From: Zygnema cylindricum
Lineage: Eukaryota; Streptophyta; Zygnematophyceae; Zygnematales; Zygnemataceae
Direction: 5' to 3'
DNA length: 59,742 bases
NCBI GenBank assembly: GCA_037447655.1
Contig: JBBHKE010002141.1
Coordinates: 1-59,742, forward strand
The stretch's first letter is position 1; each line of letters starts with the position of its first letter. The position numbers and the translations under genes are program-made. Below the pieces are notes generated by a model that saw nothing but the letters and a program-made list of their open reading frames with translations, made no database searches and was not told where the DNA came from. Shown here one piece after another: positions 55,660 through 59,742 of this stretch.

Positions 55660-56950
55660 AACTCTTATTTCCGACAACAACTTTCATCTCCAACAACGCA
55701 TAATTGAGCAATTGGCAGTCGCTGAATTGCAAAACCTTTTAAATGTGCTACCTTCTGCTCAATCGCGTGCTCGACTGCGTTCCTGTTCTGTGTCGGGGGC
55801 TGGTGCGTGGTTGCAAGCCACGCAGATTTTTTCGACACTTCGTTTGACGTCGGATCAGTTCACATCCGCCCTACGTCTACTTTTGGGTTTTCCTCACCCT
55901 GCGCTTCTTAGGGGACCCCATTGCTTTTGTAATCAACCTATCAACTAGGACGAGATTCATATACTACGTTGCTCTAGGGGCGGCGAACGTACTGTTACGC
56001 ATGATTTGGTTCGCGACTCAATTGTTGCAATTGGCACAGACCCAAGTTACACCGTGAGGCGCGAAGTTTCTCATGTACTACCTCCTCGCTCCCAGTCTAA
56101 CGACCTTCGAAGTCCTCGGGTTGACTTGGTTTTCCTCCACGGGGTTGGGAGGACTTTGGGTGATGTCGTACTCACGGATCCGAATGGGACCCACGTTTCT
56201 TCTTGCGCGGCGGTACATACAGGCGTGGCGGCTCGGGACGCAGCAATTTCTAAAGAAAGGGATTACGCTCACCGAGACCCGGCAGACCAATTTGTGCCAT
56301 TTGCCCCATAAATTTTTGGTAACTTAGACAAGTTTTTTGATGATTTCCTTCGTAACTGTGCAAAAAAAAACATTTGACACCTGGGGTCCCGAGAGCCCTC
56401 CCCCGAGCCTTCTCGTTGCGTTTCACTGTCAACGTGTATCAGTAGCTCTTCAACGAGCGCAAGCCGCGACCCTTCTACGGCGGAGCACGGTGGCAAATGA
56501 CAAGCGTGGCCTCCCAGATTTTCCACCAAGGGATCCAATCTACATCCACGGATGTGGAGTTTAGTTTGTTAGGGTTGTGTAGTCAATTTGTATAGTGTCA
56601 TCTTTAGTAAATTTGCTCGGTTTTGGCAGTTATTCTAGTTAGATTTAGTGTCTTCACATGTTTTCTTTCCCTTAGTTTCCTTTGGCTATTTTTTAGCATT
56701 AAACACTTTTTTCCCTTTTTTGAAACCCTTTGTACCTTGATGGTTTTTTCCATCAAACTTTTTGAAATAACAAACTTTTCCTCTTTTTTTTTGGGATATT
56801 TGTTCTTGTTAGTGTCGTTTTGTTTGTTTTAATCTTTTAGACATAGCTTACATTCTTGTACCTCTTGTTTAGATTTTATTTTCAGTTTTACCCCTTTTGT
56901 ACATAGATGGTTTTATCATCGCAATTTTTGCATTAAAGACTTCCAAAGAA
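55660..56950 (+). pseudogene. Decayed LINE, C-terminal part and 3' tail (second copy)
   Basis: SGAGAWLQATQIFSTLRL, SALRLLLGFPHPALLRGP, then a TAG at 55946-55948 inside the zinc-knuckle region. It continues IHILRCSRGGERTVTHDLV, YTVRREVSHVLP, RVDLVFLHGVGRTLGDVVL and SKERDYAHRDPADQFVPF, then a stop. A shifted frame (56337-56564) adds VSVALQRAQAATLLRR. It matches the copy at 1-1440 domain by domain. The tail ends TTTTGTACATAGATGG then TTTTATCATCGC near 56930. Non-functional. Confidence 0.82.
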
Positions 56951-57600
56951 TTTGTACTAAGTACAACAAGGATAACACTACTAAAAAAAATAGTTGCACA
57001 CTATCTACCCGAAGATCCAACGGTCAGAGGTGACACCGCCAAATCACATCAAGAAATTCAAATTCAAATTAGGATCCCAAACCCTCATTTCATAACTGAC
57101 ACAAAATCTCTAACGCCTTCCTTGACCAAAAACTAACTCTATGACATCCTTTCCCTCGGAAAAATCAGCGATCTTAACTTCTCTTCGTCGATTCCAACAC
57201 AATTCAGTAAAATTCACGGCTCGCAGGATGGGAGAAATACACACCGGTTACTCTTTGTTGTTTAGTCCCTTTCACGCCATGTCATTGTACCGTTTGTCGT
57301 TGAGAACATATATTGCCGCGCCATATGAGGAGGAAAACCATCTAGCGTACCCCAACGCCAAAAATGCAACGAATTTTTGTTGTACCACCGTTCGCACCAT
57401 CCTGCAATTAACCAACTTAGGAAATGCGAAAGAGAGCAATGGCTCTACAACCCCATAGAGTACGGAAAAAATGCCTCTCCCACTACACATGTCACCCTTA
57501 AACAATGTGAGTTCATCGAATTGTTGGAACCAACTTACATTGGACTGTAGCTGCGAAATATACCAGTGTTGTTGTTGTCTTGGGTCGGCATAAGTGACTA
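56951..57600. other. Spacer
   Basis: Open frames on both strands (57141-57458 plus, 57272-57889 minus) show no recognised family. Confidence 0.4.
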
Positions 57601-58440
57601 TTGAGAGGCTGAGAGTAAGTGGCTTAGGTTGAGAGGTTGGAAGTGAGTTGATTGAAGTGAATGGCCCGGAGTAATTAGCCCGCATTGAGCGGCTGAGAGT
57701 GAGTGGCACAAAGTGAGGGTGGTGAGGGATTTGAGTGGCTCGAAGTGAGCGGCTTCGGGTGAGTAGTTTGAAGTGAGTGGTGAGGGATGAGTGTTGGAAG
57801 TGTGAGGCTTGTGGCTGAGAGTGAATGGTTTGCAGTGAGTAGCTGAGAGTGAGGGCTTGAGTGGCTACGGGTGAGTGGCTGAGTGCCAATGACTAGGAGT
57901 GAGTCATTAGGAGTGAGAACTTTCAAGTGAGTGATTGCGAGTAAGCGGATGAGAGTAAGTGGCAAGAGTGAGTGGGCTTACAGACTAATTAAAAGTGAGT
58001 GGCTTGGAGTGAGTGGGCTGCAAATGAGTGGTTGAGATTCAAGGCTGAGTGTGAATGGCTAAAGGCAAGTGGCGTAAAGTGAGTGGCTTGGAATGAGTAA
58101 ATGGGAGTGCGTCGTTGAGAGAAAGGAATTGGGAGTGATAGTTGGGAGTAAATGATTTCGATTGAGGGTTAAGAGAGAGTGGCTTGGTGTGAGTGGTTGG
58201 GAGTGAGTGGTTGAGACTGAAGGGTAGAAAGTGAGGATAGAGAGTGATGGTCGAGAGTGAGCCGCTTGTGACTTAGTGGCTGGGAGTGAATTGTTTGGAG
58301 TGAGATCCTTACAGTGTGTGATAACAATGCGTGGTCGAGATTGACTGGCTTGAAGTGAGTGGTTGAGAGCAAGGGTTGAGACTGAGGGAGTGGGACTTAT
58401 TCGCTTAGAGTGGGAGATTTATAGTCTATGGCTTGGGAGG
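57600..58440 (+). repeat. Degenerate minisatellite, GAGTGAGTGGCTTG type
   Basis: About 840 bp of 12-16 bp units such as GTGAGTGGCTTGGAGTGAG. It yields spurious Ser/His/Thr/Leu frames on the minus strand. Confidence 0.85.
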
Positions 58441-58585
58441 GAGGGAGGGAGGGAGGGAAGGAGGGAGGGAAAGAAATGTAAAGAGGAAGAGAGAGAGGGA
58501 GAGGAGGAAGGGGAGAGGGAGAGGAGGTTGGGGAGAGGGAGAGTGAGAAAGAGGGAGAGGGAGGGAATGTAGAGGGAGAGTAAAA
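58425..58585 (+). repeat. GA-rich (GAGGGA)n tract
   Basis: Almost pure A/G on the plus strand. Confidence 0.85.
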
Positions 58586-59742
58586 AAGAATTTTAAAGAT
58601 GGTCATAGATACGTATGTTAAATAAAATATTTATTTGTTGTTTAGCATTTTACTTTGAGGTGTATTTGAGAATCAAAGAAATGTTTCCATTTTTACACTT
58701 CTTTTCTTTGTTTCTTTTTCCTTCGAAGTGTTTTAGTTTTTTTTATTTGTCCTTGAAGAGAATGGCAACCATATTTAATGTTAACCAAATTGTATTTCAA
58801 TATTTTTTTTCTTTTTTTGGAGAATATGACAGAAAATTTACAAATACACAACATTTTCATGTTTTGACAAAAAGAGCAAAAAATAATATTAATAAATAAT
58901 AAAAAAAAATAAGGAAACGAAAAAGAAAAAGGGACATCAGAGGAATACCCATTTGTACCCATCCGTTACACAAAATGAACATTTTTTATTATTACGTCAG
59001 ACTGACAACACGTTTTTTTTTTCTTTCTGCTCAACGGGATAACAACTAACTAGCTAATAAAGGAAAAGGGAAGGGAAAGGGAAGGGAAAGGGAAGGGAAA
59101 GGGGGAGGGGGAAGGGGAGAGGGTAAGGGTTTGGGGGATGGGGGGAGGAAGAAGGGAGAAAAAAAAAATGCCAAAACTAAAAAGGAAAAATAAGAAGAAA
59201 AAACAATTGAATAACACATTTTATCCTGACCCAATGAAAAAATTAAAGGAGGTGGTTTAAAAAAAAAGAGGCTCAGAGAGGGAGGGAGAGAGAGGAGGAG
59301 AGGAGAGGAAGGAGGGGAGAAGGAAGGGGAATGGAATCAAGGAAATAAAACAAATAGAAAAAAAGACAAAAAAAAAACTAACAATGATATAAAAGGAGAA
59401 GGAAAATAAAAAGAATTGAGGGGGAGAGAAAGAGATAGGGAGAGAAGGAGAAAGGGAGAGGACAGAGAGGAAGAAGGAGAAAAGGAGAGAAGGAGAGAGA
59501 AGGAGAGAGGGAGAAAAGGAGGAACAGAAGGAGAGAGGGAGAGCGAGAGGGAGAGAAGGACAATGTTTAAAGGGAGAAAAAGAGACAAGGAGAGAAAAAG
59601 TAGTGGAGCAAGAGGGAGAGGGAGAGTGGCCGAAGGAGAGTGGAAGAGAAGGAGAGGGAGAGGACGCGCAGGAGAGAGGGGAAAAAGGAGGAAAGGAGAG
59701 AGGAAGCGCAGGAGAGATGGAGAGGATGAAAGGAGGAGAGGA
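58586..59742. other. AT-rich spacer followed by purine tracts
   Basis: 58586-59060 has no gene. 59060-59155 is (GGGAAAGGGAA)n with many G runs, able to form quadruplexes. 59270-59742 is (GAGAGGGAGAAGGA)n. Confidence 0.7.

Noticed and set aside
57272-57965. Minus-strand frames rich in Ser, His, Thr and Leu
   Set aside because: Most of their length comes from the GAGTGAGTGG minisatellite.
1-59742. tRNA or rRNA genes
   Set aside because: No tRNA A/B box pair with a cloverleaf and no rRNA-like sequence was noticed by eye; a covariance-model scan would settle it.

Overview
This is a eukaryotic nuclear window, most likely from a green plant lineage. Six protein genes or gene parts can be recognised. 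All have GT-AG introns, and the best remembered resemblance of each is to its land-plant or streptophyte homologue: mitochondrial ATP synthase delta, a PHAX-domain RNA export adaptor, an ARMC7-type armadillo protein, the BRCT end of a plant-type DNA polymerase lambda, carotenoid cleavage dioxygenase (CCD1-like) pieces, and a plastid-type aromatic amino acid permease. A repeat-rich streptophyte alga such as a charophycean would fit; this is inference, because no marker gene settles the species.

Layout. 1-1560 is a decayed LINE. 1536-2370 is a decayed copia element carrying a short MITE. 2368-9000 is a repeat zone that contains an intact PIF/Harbinger transposase (5720-7027, minus) and several hAT-like MITEs. 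9378-11176 (minus) holds the three BRCT exons of a DNA polymerase lambda-like gene whose catalytic exons are not seen. 13246-14957 (plus) is the complete ATP synthase delta gene. 17925-20168 (minus) is the permease, with a short last exon that supplies its final membrane helix. 20379-27129 is a dense nest of MITEs. 27400-28869 (plus) holds ARMC7 exons 1-3. An assembly gap follows at 30781-30790, then the last exons of a CCD at 31640-32396 (plus). 35381-41805 is again nested MITEs. 42078-42306 (plus) is the first exon of a CCD, and a second gap follows at 42365-42374, next to a LINE reverse transcriptase piece. 45053-52240 (minus) is a complete five-exon PHAX gene. The window ends in hAT-like MITEs (52637-55145), another LINE end (55660-56950) and purine-rich repeats.

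The genes do not form a functional unit; they are ordinary housekeeping or metabolic genes in a sea of repeats. The striking content is the mobile-element population. At least three hAT-like MITE families have exact or nearly exact 8-bp target duplications. Harbinger-like MITE families have 3-bp TTA or TAA duplications. One further family is stacked end to end. Two 10-N gaps lie where ARMC7 and both CCD pieces stop, so gene truncation there may be an assembly effect rather than biology.

Limits: all calls come from reading the sequence and from memory of the families. Splice junctions were chosen by GT-AG sites, reading phase and family resemblance, with no transcript data.
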